Below, one piece after another: positions 7,481 to 15,160 of a DNA stretch of 49,064 nucleotides. The DNA is from Aphanocapsa sp. GSE-SYN-MK-11-07L (GTDB lineage: Bacteria; Cyanobacteriota; Cyanobacteriia; Thermosynechococcales; Thermosynechococcaceae). Below the pieces are notes generated by a model, which was not told where the DNA came from, made no database searches, and saw only the letters and a list, made by a program, of their open reading frames with translations. How positions within the stretch are numbered: the first letter of the stretch is position 1; each line of letters opens with the position of its first letter. The position numbers were made by a program, and so were the translations under genes. Location of the stretch: contig JAHHGS010000096.1 in NCBI GenBank assembly GCA_019359715.1, forward strand, positions 1-49,064, in the 5' to 3' direction.

Positions 7481-8674
7481 ATGAGCAGTGGAATGCAGAA
7501 TCTGAAGCCGCCGCGGCAACTCTTGCCGAAGACGACGAGAGGGAAAATATTAGTAGCGGGGGGGGCAATCGCGGCCACAACCCTAATTGCGTTTACCCTG
7601 TTCCGCCCTGCTCAGACCACCGATCAGCCTGCTCCCCAACCGATTGTGGCCAAATATGTGACGGCCCTGGGGCGATTGGAGCCGCAGGGAGAAGTGATTA
7701 AGCTAGCCACCTCAACCGCCGGTAGTCGAGTCACCCAACTCTTGGTTCAGCAGGGCGATCGCGTCCAGCCCGGTCGGGTAATTGCGATTCTGGACTCCCG
7801 CGATCGCCTGCAAGCGGCCCTCAAGCAAGCGCAGGAACAGGTGCTAATTGCTCAAACCAAGCTGGCCCAAGTCGAAGCTGGGGCCAAAACGGGTGAAATT
7901 AATGCTCAGCGGGCCACGATTGTCCGATCGCAGGCCCAGCTTCGAGAAGATGTCTTAGCCAAAACCGCTGCGGTGAGTCGGTTAGAAGCCGAAGTCAAAA
8001 ACGCGCAAATTGAGTTTCAGCGCTACCAGAAGCTATTTCAAGCTGGGGTGGTTTCCGCCTCTCAGCGAGACAGCAAGCAGTTGACCCTCGATTCGGCAAT
8101 GCAGCAGCTACAGGAAGCTAGGGCAATGCGGGCCCAGTCGGCTGCCACCTCTGCGGCTCAGGTGCAAGCCGACCAGTCTACCCTGGCCCAAATTGCCGAA
8201 GTCCGTCCGGTAGATCTGAATGCCGCTAGAGCAGAAGTCAAAAGCGCGATCGCTGCTGTCCAGCAAGCCCAAGCCGACTTAGATTTGGCAATCATTAAAG
8301 CGCCCAGAGCCGGGCAAATCATTAAAATCTACACTTGGCCGGGCGAAGTGGTGGGCGATGATGGGATTGTCGAAATGGGGCAGACCGCCCGCATGTACGC
8401 TGTAGCCGAAGTCTACGAAAGCGACCTCAAGCACGTCAAACTCGGTCAGCCGGCCACCGTGACAAGTGAAGCCTTTGACGGCAAAGCGACGGGCACCGTT
8501 TCTGAAATTGGGCTGCAAGTCTACAAGAAAAATGTCCTGGATACTGACCCGACTGCCGCCGCTGATGCCAGAGTGGTGGAAGTAAAAGTTCGGCTCGACC
8601 CTGCCAGCAGCCGCAAAGTGGCTGGTTTCACCAATCTGGATGTAACCGTTAGTATTGCGCGAGGGAACGGATGA
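7481..8674 (+). CDS. devB: DevB-type membrane fusion protein of an ABC exporter
   Basis: An HlyD-like periplasmic adaptor of about 397 residues that links a DevC/DevA transporter to an outer-membrane channel. The ATG at 7481 is preceded by aaggag (7468-7473) at a 7-base spacing. An upstream TTG at 7448 lacks such a site. There is one membrane anchor at about residues 20-42, a biotinyl-lipoyl half (VTQLLVQQGDRVQPGRVIAIL), a long coiled-coil hairpin rich in Ala, Gln and Glu, and the second lipoyl half (IKAPRAGQIIKIYTWPGE). The stop overlaps the start of devC. In filamentous cyanobacteria DevBCA systems export envelope glycolipids or other amphiphiles; the cargo here is not determinable. Confidence 0.88.
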   Translation: MSSGMQNLKPPRQLLPKTTRGKILVAGGAIAATTLIAFTLFRPAQTTDQPAPQPIVAKYVTALGRLEPQGEVIKLATSTAGSRVTQLLVQQGDRVQPGRVIAILDSRDRLQAALKQAQEQVLIAQTKLAQVEAGAKTGEINAQRATIVRSQAQLREDVLAKTAAVSRLEAEVKNAQIEFQRYQKLFQAGVVSASQRDSKQLTLDSAMQQLQEARAMRAQSAATSAAQVQADQSTLAQIAEVRPVDLNAARAEVKSAIAAVQQAQADLDLAIIKAPRAGQIIKIYTWPGEVVGDDGIVEMGQTARMYAVAEVYESDLKHVKLGQPATVTSEAFDGKATGTVSEIGLQVYKKNVLDTDPTAAADARVVEVKVRLDPASSRKVAGFTNLDVTVSIARGNG

Positions 8675-9831
8675 AGATGCAGTTCAAAACTCCCCTGGCT
8701 TGGTTGCAGGTCAGCCGCGAACGGGGGCGACTGATGGTGGCGATGGCGGGAATTGCCTTTGCTGACATGCTGATGTTCATGCAGTTGGGCTTTCGGACAG
8801 CCCTCTACGAAAGCAACACGCTTCTGCACCGCAGTCTGGATGCCGACTTGGTGCTGATGAACCCGCAGGGACGCAATATTACCAACCTGACTCATTTTCC
8901 CCGCCGCCGACTGTACCAAGCCCTCAGCTTTCAGGGTGTGGCTTCAGCGGAACCCTTCTACGCCGATTTTCTGGATTGGAAAAATCCGCAAACCCGGATC
9001 AAGACTTCGATTTTAGTCCTAGGCTTTAACCCGGAAAAATCTGCCTTCAAGCTGCCGGAAGTTGAGCAAAACCTCGACAAGCTGAAGTTCCCAGACACAA
9101 TGCTGTTCGATCGCGGCTCCCGTGGCGACTATACATCTACTTTAGAAGCACTGGACAAAGGACAGCCGGTGACGACGGAGATGCGCGATCGCAAGATTAC
9201 GATCAACGGGCTGTTTATCTCCGGGGCTAGCTTTGCGGCGGACGGCAACGTGATTACCAGCGATTTGAATTTTCTGCGGGTGTTTGACAATCGCCGCTCG
9301 AATCAGGTCAGTGCGGGCTTGATTAAGCTCGAACCCGGCGTGGATCCAAAGCAGATGGCGGCGACGCTGCAAGCCAATCTGCCCAAGGATGTGCGGGTGC
9401 TCACCCTGGCTGAATTTGCCAAAGTCGAAGAAGCCTACTGGGCCAATAACACGCCGATTGGGTTCATTTTTACCCTGGGAGCGGCGATCGGGTTTATTGT
9501 CGGGATTGTGATTGTCTATCAGATTTTGTCCTCCGATGTGGCTGATCACCTAGCCGAGTACGCCACCTTAAAGGCAATGGGCTATCGCGATCTTTATTTG
9601 CTGGGGGTTGTGTTTCAGGAAGCTCTGATTCTGGCCGTTCTGGGCTTCTTTCCCGGGTTTGGGATTTCCTATGGGCTGTATGCCTTGACCCGTGGTGCCA
9701 CCAATCTGCCGCTGTTTATGACTCTTGACCGAGTCATTACGGTATTAATCTTGACCATCATCATGTGCGCTTCCTCTGGGGCGATCGCCACTCGCAAACT
9801 CCGCTCTGCCGATCCGGCTGATATTTTCTAG
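8671..9831 (+). CDS. devC: DevC-type ABC exporter permease
   Basis: A 386-residue MacB/FtsX-like permease. There is an N-terminal transmembrane helix at about 20-42 (LMVAMAGIAFADMLMFMQLGF), then a large periplasmic domain. Three C-terminal helices follow, including IGFIFTLGAAIGFIVGIVIV and VLGFFPGFGISYGLYAL. The ATG overlaps the devB stop in ATGA, indicating translational coupling. It forms the membrane part of the DevBCA complex with DevA. Confidence 0.9.
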   Translation: MKMQFKTPLAWLQVSRERGRLMVAMAGIAFADMLMFMQLGFRTALYESNTLLHRSLDADLVLMNPQGRNITNLTHFPRRRLYQALSFQGVASAEPFYADFLDWKNPQTRIKTSILVLGFNPEKSAFKLPEVEQNLDKLKFPDTMLFDRGSRGDYTSTLEALDKGQPVTTEMRDRKITINGLFISGASFAADGNVITSDLNFLRVFDNRRSNQVSAGLIKLEPGVDPKQMAATLQANLPKDVRVLTLAEFAKVEEAYWANNTPIGFIFTLGAAIGFIVGIVIVYQILSSDVADHLAEYATLKAMGYRDLYLLGVVFQEALILAVLGFFPGFGISYGLYALTRGATNLPLFMTLDRVITVLILTIIMCASSGAIATRKLRSADPADIF

Positions 9832-9862
9832 TGTTGATCTTTGTAAGTGGGAATGATACCGA

Positions 9863-10576
9863 ATGAACTCGTTAGGACAGCCGACAATTGCGATCCAAAA
9901 CCTTGATTTTTACTATGGTCAGGGCAATTTGAGGAAGCAAACTTTATTTGATATCAACCTGGAAATCAATGCCGGTGAAATTGTGATCATGACCGGGCCT
10001 TCCGGTTCCGGCAAAACGACGCTGCTGACTTTAATTGGCTGCTTAAGGTCAATCCAAACCGGCAGCCTCAAGATTCTCGGTCAAGAGCTGGCTGGAGCTA
10101 GCAAAGAGCAAATGATCCAAATTCGTCGCTATGTTGGCTATATTTTTCAGGCTCACAATTTGCTCAAGTCGCTGACGGCCAAACAAAATGTGCTGATGTC
10201 TCTGGAACTGCATTCGATCGCGATCGCCCAAACTCACCAGCAAGCCGAAACCATGCTGACAGAGGTCGGACTGGCCGATCGGATGGATTACTACCCAGCC
10301 AATTTGTCTGGCGGTCAAAAACAGCGGGTAGCGATCGCCCGTGCCTTGGCCAGTCATCCCAAGCTGGTGCTCGCAGATGAACCGACGGCGGCCCTCGACA
10401 AAAAATCTGGGCGAGATGTGGTGGAAGTCATGCAAAAACTAGCCAAAGAGCAGGGCTGCACGATTTTGCTGGTTACCCACGACAATCGGATTCTCGACAT
10501 TGCCGATCGGATTCTTTACATGGAAGATGGTCGCTTAGCAAGTCAGTCTGGCACCCTGGCTTTGACGGAGGGATAG
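9863..10576 (+). CDS. devA: DevA-type ABC exporter ATPase
   Basis: A 237-residue ATP-binding subunit of the MacB/LolD-like class. It has Walker A GPSGSGKTTLL, signature LSGGQKQRVAIARAL, Walker B LVLADEPTAALD and the switch His in LLVTHD. It lies 31 bp after devC and completes the devBCA operon. Its stop is only 20 bp from the first degenerate repeat of the CRISPR array, so there is little room for a terminator. Confidence 0.92.
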   Translation: MNSLGQPTIAIQNLDFYYGQGNLRKQTLFDINLEINAGEIVIMTGPSGSGKTTLLTLIGCLRSIQTGSLKILGQELAGASKEQMIQIRRYVGYIFQAHNLLKSLTAKQNVLMSLELHSIAIAQTHQQAETMLTEVGLADRMDYYPANLSGGQKQRVAIARALASHPKLVLADEPTAALDKKSGRDVVEVMQKLAKEQGCTILLVTHDNRILDIADRILYMEDGRLASQSGTLALTEG

Positions 10577-10596
10577 TTTAGGACTGAAGTGCAGCT

Positions 10597-11278
10597 ACCT
10601 CACCTCCACAGGAATGGGGAAGACGCCACAGGATTATTGGGTTGAGCCAGCACTTGCGGATCACCCCCACAAGTGTGGGGAAAATCGCCGTCGAGCCACC
10701 TCCCTTAGAGGAAAACGACCACATTGAGAGCAATGACCAGCTTCTTGGCGGAGCACCCCCACGGATGTGGGGAAAACTCCCACCAACATCGGCAAGAGCA
10801 TCTCTAGAGCGTCGGAGCACCCCCACGGGTGTGGGGAAAACGGGAAAGGAGCGGCGTTTTTAATAGCAATCAGCGGAGCACCCCCACGGGTGTGGGGAAA
10901 ACGCCGCTGTGTCAATCACCAGTAACCAGGTTCTAAGCGGAGCACCCCCACGGGTGTGGGGAAAACTGAGCTCAGAGGGTGCTGAGGGAATCACGTCACA
11001 TGGAGCACCCCCACGGGTGTGGGGAAAACGCTCAACGCCTTCACGGCTCAGCTGTTTGGCAACGGAGCACCCCCACGGGTGTGGGGAAAACCGTGAACAT
11101 ACCTGATCACAGGCTCAAACGTACCGGAGCACCCCCACGGGTGTGGGGAAAACGTGCAAAAATAAAAAAAACTTTGCAACCGAAGTAACTGGAGCACCCC
11201 CACGGGTGTGGGGAAAACGATACCAAACTGCTGCGGCTGTTGTTGTTGGGGGAGCACCCCCACGGGTGTGGGGAAAAC
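10597..11278 (-). CRISPR. Type I-E CRISPR array with decayed distal end
   Basis: Eight identical 28-bp repeats start at 10814, 10875, 10939, 11002, 11064, 11126, 11191 and 11251. The one at 10750 has one mismatch and the one at 10658 has four. A further copy at 10597 matches at 20 of 28 positions, and a half-preserved copy ends at 10716. Each repeat holds a ccccac/gtgggg hairpin. On the minus strand it begins GTTTTCCCC, as in type I-E. Decay at low coordinates puts the leader end at 11278, next to cas2, but only 19 bp separate the two genes' elements. Spacers between intact repeats are 32-37 nt, more variable than is usual for type I-E. Confidence 0.95.
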
Positions 11279-11297
11279 GCTTAGAGAATACTCGATT

Positions 11298-11570
11298 TTA
11301 CTGGGTTTTGACCAACAACATCCCCTCTATGTCTATGAGGCGGCGGGATGGATTGCCGAGCATTTTGGCATTAAACCCCTGCTCTGTGTTGGTTGGATAG
11401 ATCATCACGGCAGACCCCTTGCCGAGTTTCTGCCCAATCAGATGCCAGAGTTCATCTCTGACCAAAGCAGATATCTTGCCAGTAAAAACGCCAGCTTTAA
11501 TCTCTAGCAACCACCGACTTAGCTCGCCCCGCAGGCTGGGGCGGACATTCTCAAGGATAAATACAACCAT
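11298..11570 (-). CDS. cas2: CRISPR-associated protein Cas2, type I-E
   Basis: A 90-residue Cas2e. It has VVFILENVRPSLRGELSRWL at the N-terminus, followed by IKAGVFTGKISALVRDELW, matching the E. coli-type Cas2 (ferredoxin-like, structural partner of Cas1 in spacer integration). TNTEQGF and the final DIEGMLLV strand are present, so it looks full length or nearly so. Its start overlaps the cas1 stop in TAATG. Its stop is 19 bp from the first repeat, so there is no conventional leader between them. Confidence 0.92.
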   Translation of the reverse strand: MVVFILENVRPSLRGELSRWLLEIKAGVFTGKISALVRDELWHLIGQKLGKGSAVMIYPTNTEQGFNAKMLGNPSRRLIDIEGMLLVKTQ

Positions 11571-12484
11571 TACTCAGACTTCTCCGACCAGTCCTTACCG
11601 CCTTCAACCTTCTCTAATTGGTCATCCCAAAGAAAACAAACAGGTTCAACCGTCTCATCCGCCCCTGCGTATTGCAAAAGCTTGTCCACATCTGGAATCA
11701 AGCGCTGCATCAAACGGGCTTGGTAAAACTTTTCGCGGCACTTGCGGCGGACAATTTCATCTAGGTCAAAATAGGTATCAGCTACGGCTTCAAAAGCAGC
11801 CGGAATTGAAGTTTCAGCCTTGTACAAATCTGCAATGTCATAGACAAACGCAAGGGGTTTACCCGTGTGGATAAAGCCCAGCCCAGCCGAGTAACCCACC
11901 GCATTGAGAGCAGAGTGACAAACGGCATAAAGACAGGCATTGGCGATCGAGAGAGCTTTGTTAATTGGGTTGGCATCATGCCAATCTTCCTGCTTGTAGT
12001 TACGACCTTGCCAATCAACTCCCCTTTCCTGGCTGAGTCGATGATAAAGCGATCGCACCCTGACGCCCTCCAAACCACGAATTTGCTGAAGGGTCAGATC
12101 CGGTGATAAATCTTCCTGAAAACGGAACTGATACATGCGTCGGACAATTTGTAGCTGCTGCATCGAATCAGCCCAAAGCCGAGCCTGATGAAATAGCCGT
12201 TCCGTATTACTACTGCTGCCACGCCCACTGGTGTAAAACCGAAAATCATCCGCTCCGACCCACTGCACCTCACAGGCATTGTCTGCCAGGGTTTTGATCG
12301 CAGCATGAGTAATCGAAGTGCCAGGCCCAAGCATCAGGGTGGCAATACTGGCACAGGGAATGCTAAAACGATTTTTGCTTTGGAAGATTGCGATCGCCTG
12401 ATCATCCTGTTCAATTCGGCAGTGTTCAAAGTACAAAAACGTCATGCAGTCACGGACTTTTGGCAGTGCGCGTCGTCTAGCCAT
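11570..12484 (-). CDS. cas1: CRISPR-associated integrase Cas1, type I-E
   Basis: A 304-residue Cas1e, the metal-dependent integrase that inserts spacers with Cas2. The catalytic residues fit E139 (RGLEGVRVR), H206 (GFIHTGKPL) and D216/D219 (FVYDIADL), so it looks functional. The length is typical. The ATG is at 12482-12484, 60 bp after the cas6e remnant. It is intact although the effector genes upstream are gone. Confidence 0.95.
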   Translation of the reverse strand: MARRRALPKVRDCMTFLYFEHCRIEQDDQAIAIFQSKNRFSIPCASIATLMLGPGTSITHAAIKTLADNACEVQWVGADDFRFYTSGRGSSSNTERLFHQARLWADSMQQLQIVRRMYQFRFQEDLSPDLTLQQIRGLEGVRVRSLYHRLSQERGVDWQGRNYKQEDWHDANPINKALSIANACLYAVCHSALNAVGYSAGLGFIHTGKPLAFVYDIADLYKAETSIPAAFEAVADTYFDLDEIVRRKCREKFYQARLMQRLIPDVDKLLQYAGADETVEPVCFLWDDQLEKVEGGKDWSEKSE

Positions 12485-12544
12485 ATTGATTTCATCCTCA
12501 GGAAAACAGTTGATTTTGTGATCATGAAAACGCGGTTTCAGGGG

Positions 12545-12793
12545 TTATGAAAGGAGTCGAGCGATCGAGAGTAAACCGCACCCGTACGATCGCCCTCGCC
12601 CAATCCCCTGCTGGAGGGTAGCCCTAAATTGGGTTAGATCGGTAATTTGCAGAATCCCCTGGTAAAGAACGGTCAAAATTTGAATCGGGGGCATTCCTTT
12701 GGTTTTGATGCCATAGACATTAGGCGAAGGAATGATATCTACACCCTCAACGGCAAAGCCATGTTGAGCTGCTTGGCGCTCCAACCAAGTCAA
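12545..12793 (-). pseudogene. cas6e: 3' fragment of cas6e (crRNA endonuclease)
   Basis: About 82 codons corresponding to the C-terminal third of Cas6e/CasE. The W-L-x-R-Q-x-x-x-x-G-F block is at its start and the glycine-rich RNA-binding loop GIGRGRSYGCGLLSIARL at its end. A full protein has roughly 200-220 residues and the N-terminal ferredoxin fold with its catalytic region is absent. The frame begins with TTG directly after a TAA, and the sequence before it is the 3' end of a WYL regulator. The fragment is therefore a deletion remnant and should not process pre-crRNA. Confidence 0.85.
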
Positions 12794-13710
12794 TTAATTC
12801 TGGTGGTCTTAGGACAACAGCCCCCCTGCCATACCCCAATACCCATCGCTTCAAATCGTTCAGCCCCCTCACTACCATTTGCAAAGTTAACGATCCATCT
12901 GAATGCTCCTGAATTTGTTGGCTGGAATGCCAGCGCCGTTCGCGGATGTAGGGAGCGGTTTGAGGATCAAATAAAATCGCAATAGTTTGGGGCACCCCGC
13001 CAGCTTCGTGCTGAAAAATCATCTCCAGATGTTTTTTTGCGTCAAAGTCTGGGTCTGGGATGAAAATTTCTGGAAGTACCTGTAACTGCTGAATTCGATC
13101 GACCCGAAACCAGCGAATTGCTTGGCGCTTGTGACAATAGCCAATCACGTAGAGGTTGGTGCCCCGGTAGATATGTAGCACGTAGGGGTCAAGTTTACGC
13201 TCAGACACTGCATCGCGGCTGGCGGTATAGTAGGTCATCTGCTACGGTTTTGTGCTTGCGGCAGGCTGCTTCTAGTTGATGCCAGACCTCTGAATTGAGC
13301 GGGGTTTCTGCCCCCGCTCGAAACAAAATTCGTTCATCAGCAACCTGTTGTAGATCGACCCAGGTTTGCTCTGGCAGACGCTCAGATAACCGGGCGATCG
13401 CTGAACTCAACTCCTCTCTATAGGCTAAACCTGAGTAAGCAGCCAGCATTCTTGCCCCCAAGGTTAGCGCAAACAATTCACCTTGGCTGAGGGAGATGCT
13501 AGGCAAGCGCCAGTCTGCATCGGTGTAGAAAAAGCCCTTAGACTGACTAAAAGATAGTGGTGCATGGAAGCGATCGCGCATAAAAGCCAAATCATTGCGG
13601 ATAGTCCGTTCGCTTACCTCTAGCACTTCGGCCAGTTGAGCAGTTGTCTGTCGATGTTCAGAGCGAATCAATGCATCCAGTTTGAGTAATCGTTCAAGAT
13701 GTCTGGACAT
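12747..13710 (-). pseudogene. WYL-domain transcriptional regulator, frameshifted
   Basis: Two adjoining frames together encode one HTH-WYL regulator. Codons from 13710 give the HTH_11-type winged helix (LIRSEHRQTTAQLAEVLEVS) and the linker. Codons from 13238 down give the WYL domain (TYYTASRDAVSERKLDPYVL, GTNLYVIGYC) and the C-terminal extension ending PPELIDLV. The switch falls at about 13239-13245 and needs one extra base. After PPELIDLV the frame runs into foreign sequence (cas6e in another frame), so the very end is replaced. WYL regulators commonly accompany CRISPR loci and sense nucleic acids or nucleotides. A sequencing error cannot be excluded for the frameshift. Confidence 0.8.
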
Positions 13711-13950
13711 ATAAACTGAAGCAACAAGATAAAACTCATCCTAGCGAGCTTACCCGGCAAAAACGTTGCCACCTTAAAAAAAATTTTTCGATGGCAATTT
13801 TTTGACAGCAACATGTCCAAACCCCGCTGATCTGACTGATCCTAAAAGCGAGGGGCTGAATCTCTTTGAGCGTTAGATCACAAAGTGGAAGAACGCCTAG
13901 CCCTAAGTGACAGAATAGTTTGCTCTGGTTAGGGTGCAGATGTTTAGCTC

Positions 13951-14814
13951 TCAACGCCAATCGTAAACACAGCTTAGCTCTCGCTCAGACAGTTGCTCAG
14001 CCAGGCATTCCCTAAATTTTTCGGTTGGACAATGGGTTTTAGCCAGTTCTAAATCTTTTGGCTGCCGCGACGTGTAGGCATAGATCAACGCTAATCGCTC
14101 CTGGTTGACTGATACTTTGCCATGGTGAAACGTCTGACCCGTATTGGCGATGATGACCGTTCCAGCCTTGCCAGGACAGGCTTTCCATTTGTCGGCAGGA
14201 ATAACTCGCTGCATCTGCTGGTCAGCAATGCTATCGATTCCTTTAAAGGATCGATAGGAAAGACGATGAGAGCGAGGAATGTATTCAAAGGCTCCCCCTG
14301 CTAAATCAACGTTATTCAGATAAACAATAATCCGAACCACATGATAATCCTCAGCATCTAAGTGCCACAAGTGGGTGCCAACTTGCCTCTGATTGGCAAA
14401 AGAGCGACGGAAGGAAACTCCAAGGTAGGCTGGGGGTAAGCCAATGCAATTTTCAGCAATATTTAGAATTCGGGGGTCTAAGCCCCACCGGAAAATCTCT
14501 GGATATTGAGTCATCAGATCGATCGGGTCTAACTCTGCAAAGCATCCAGATGCTTCTTTCTGATCGACTTGGGCTGAGGTAGCGAAAACAAGGCGGTGTG
14601 CAGCCTGGTTGGCAATTTGCTCTAAATCGGGCACGGAAGCAATGTCCAGCTTCTCTAGAGATGTTAAGTGTACTCCCTTGGTTTGGATATCTCGAATAAT
14701 CTCCCGATCCAAAGGAAATAGAGGAGGCAAATAACTACGATTGCTGAGACGATGTATGTAATATTTTGTGCTGTGAAGATCTCTATCTAGCTTGGCTCGG
14801 ACTCGATTCAGCAT
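13951..14814 (-). CDS. PhyH-like Fe(II)/2-oxoglutarate dioxygenase
   Basis: A 287-residue protein. The ligands H151 and D153 (LWHLDAEDYHV), the strand VYLNNVDLAGGAFEYIPRSH, the distal His in TGQTFHHGK (about 230-231) and Arg240 (NQERLALIY) define a non-haem iron oxygenase of the PhyH-like superfamily. It is not closely similar to the one at 4915-5811. The N-terminal 80 residues are not recognisable. The substrate is unknown. The 240 bp downstream, up to the WYL gene, contain no gene I can support. Confidence 0.7.
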   Translation of the reverse strand: MLNRVRAKLDRDLHSTKYYIHRLSNRSYLPPLFPLDREIIRDIQTKGVHLTSLEKLDIASVPDLEQIANQAAHRLVFATSAQVDQKEASGCFAELDPIDLMTQYPEIFRWGLDPRILNIAENCIGLPPAYLGVSFRRSFANQRQVGTHLWHLDAEDYHVVRIIVYLNNVDLAGGAFEYIPRSHRLSYRSFKGIDSIADQQMQRVIPADKWKACPGKAGTVIIANTGQTFHHGKVSVNQERLALIYAYTSRQPKDLELAKTHCPTEKFRECLAEQLSERELSCVYDWR

Positions 14815-15160
14815 AATCTATAATCAACGGGGGTACTAATTTTTATGATATTTGATCATCCCTAGCTTGGATCGGGTTGTGATGGATCGGATCTGGCTAG
14901 AAAACTTGTGATGCAACTCTGACCTTTTAGTCATCCTTTTTGTTCCCGCTGGCTGGCATGACTGCTGCTGATCAGACTTGTCTTGAAAAAAGCATTAGTT
15001 GACTAAGCGACTCCAGTTGTCCTCAGCTTGTAAGAATTTTGTCAAGAAACGGGTGAGATTGAACAGCTCTTATCCGGTTTTTGCGCTCTGGCCGCAAACT
15101 GCGTCAGTGAGCAGATAAATCCTGTAAGCTGATCAGTCAGGTGCAAATGCAGGAAAGAAC
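14815..15160. other. Intergenic region upstream of sucrose synthase
   Basis: These 346 bp separate the divergent dioxygenase-like gene and susA. The palindrome ctgatcag occurs twice (near 14967 and near 15128). An aggaaag (15151-15157) forms the susA ribosome binding site at a 3-base spacing. I see no RNA gene or reading frame. Confidence 0.4.

Noticed and set aside
10642-11263. Several small open frames across the CRISPR array on both strands
   Set aside because: They are translations of the repeat (for example PPRVWGK) and end with the array.
13736-13960. A 74-codon minus-strand frame between the WYL gene and the dioxygenase-like gene
   Set aside because: No ribosome binding site, no domain, and it overlaps the end of the dioxygenase-like gene.
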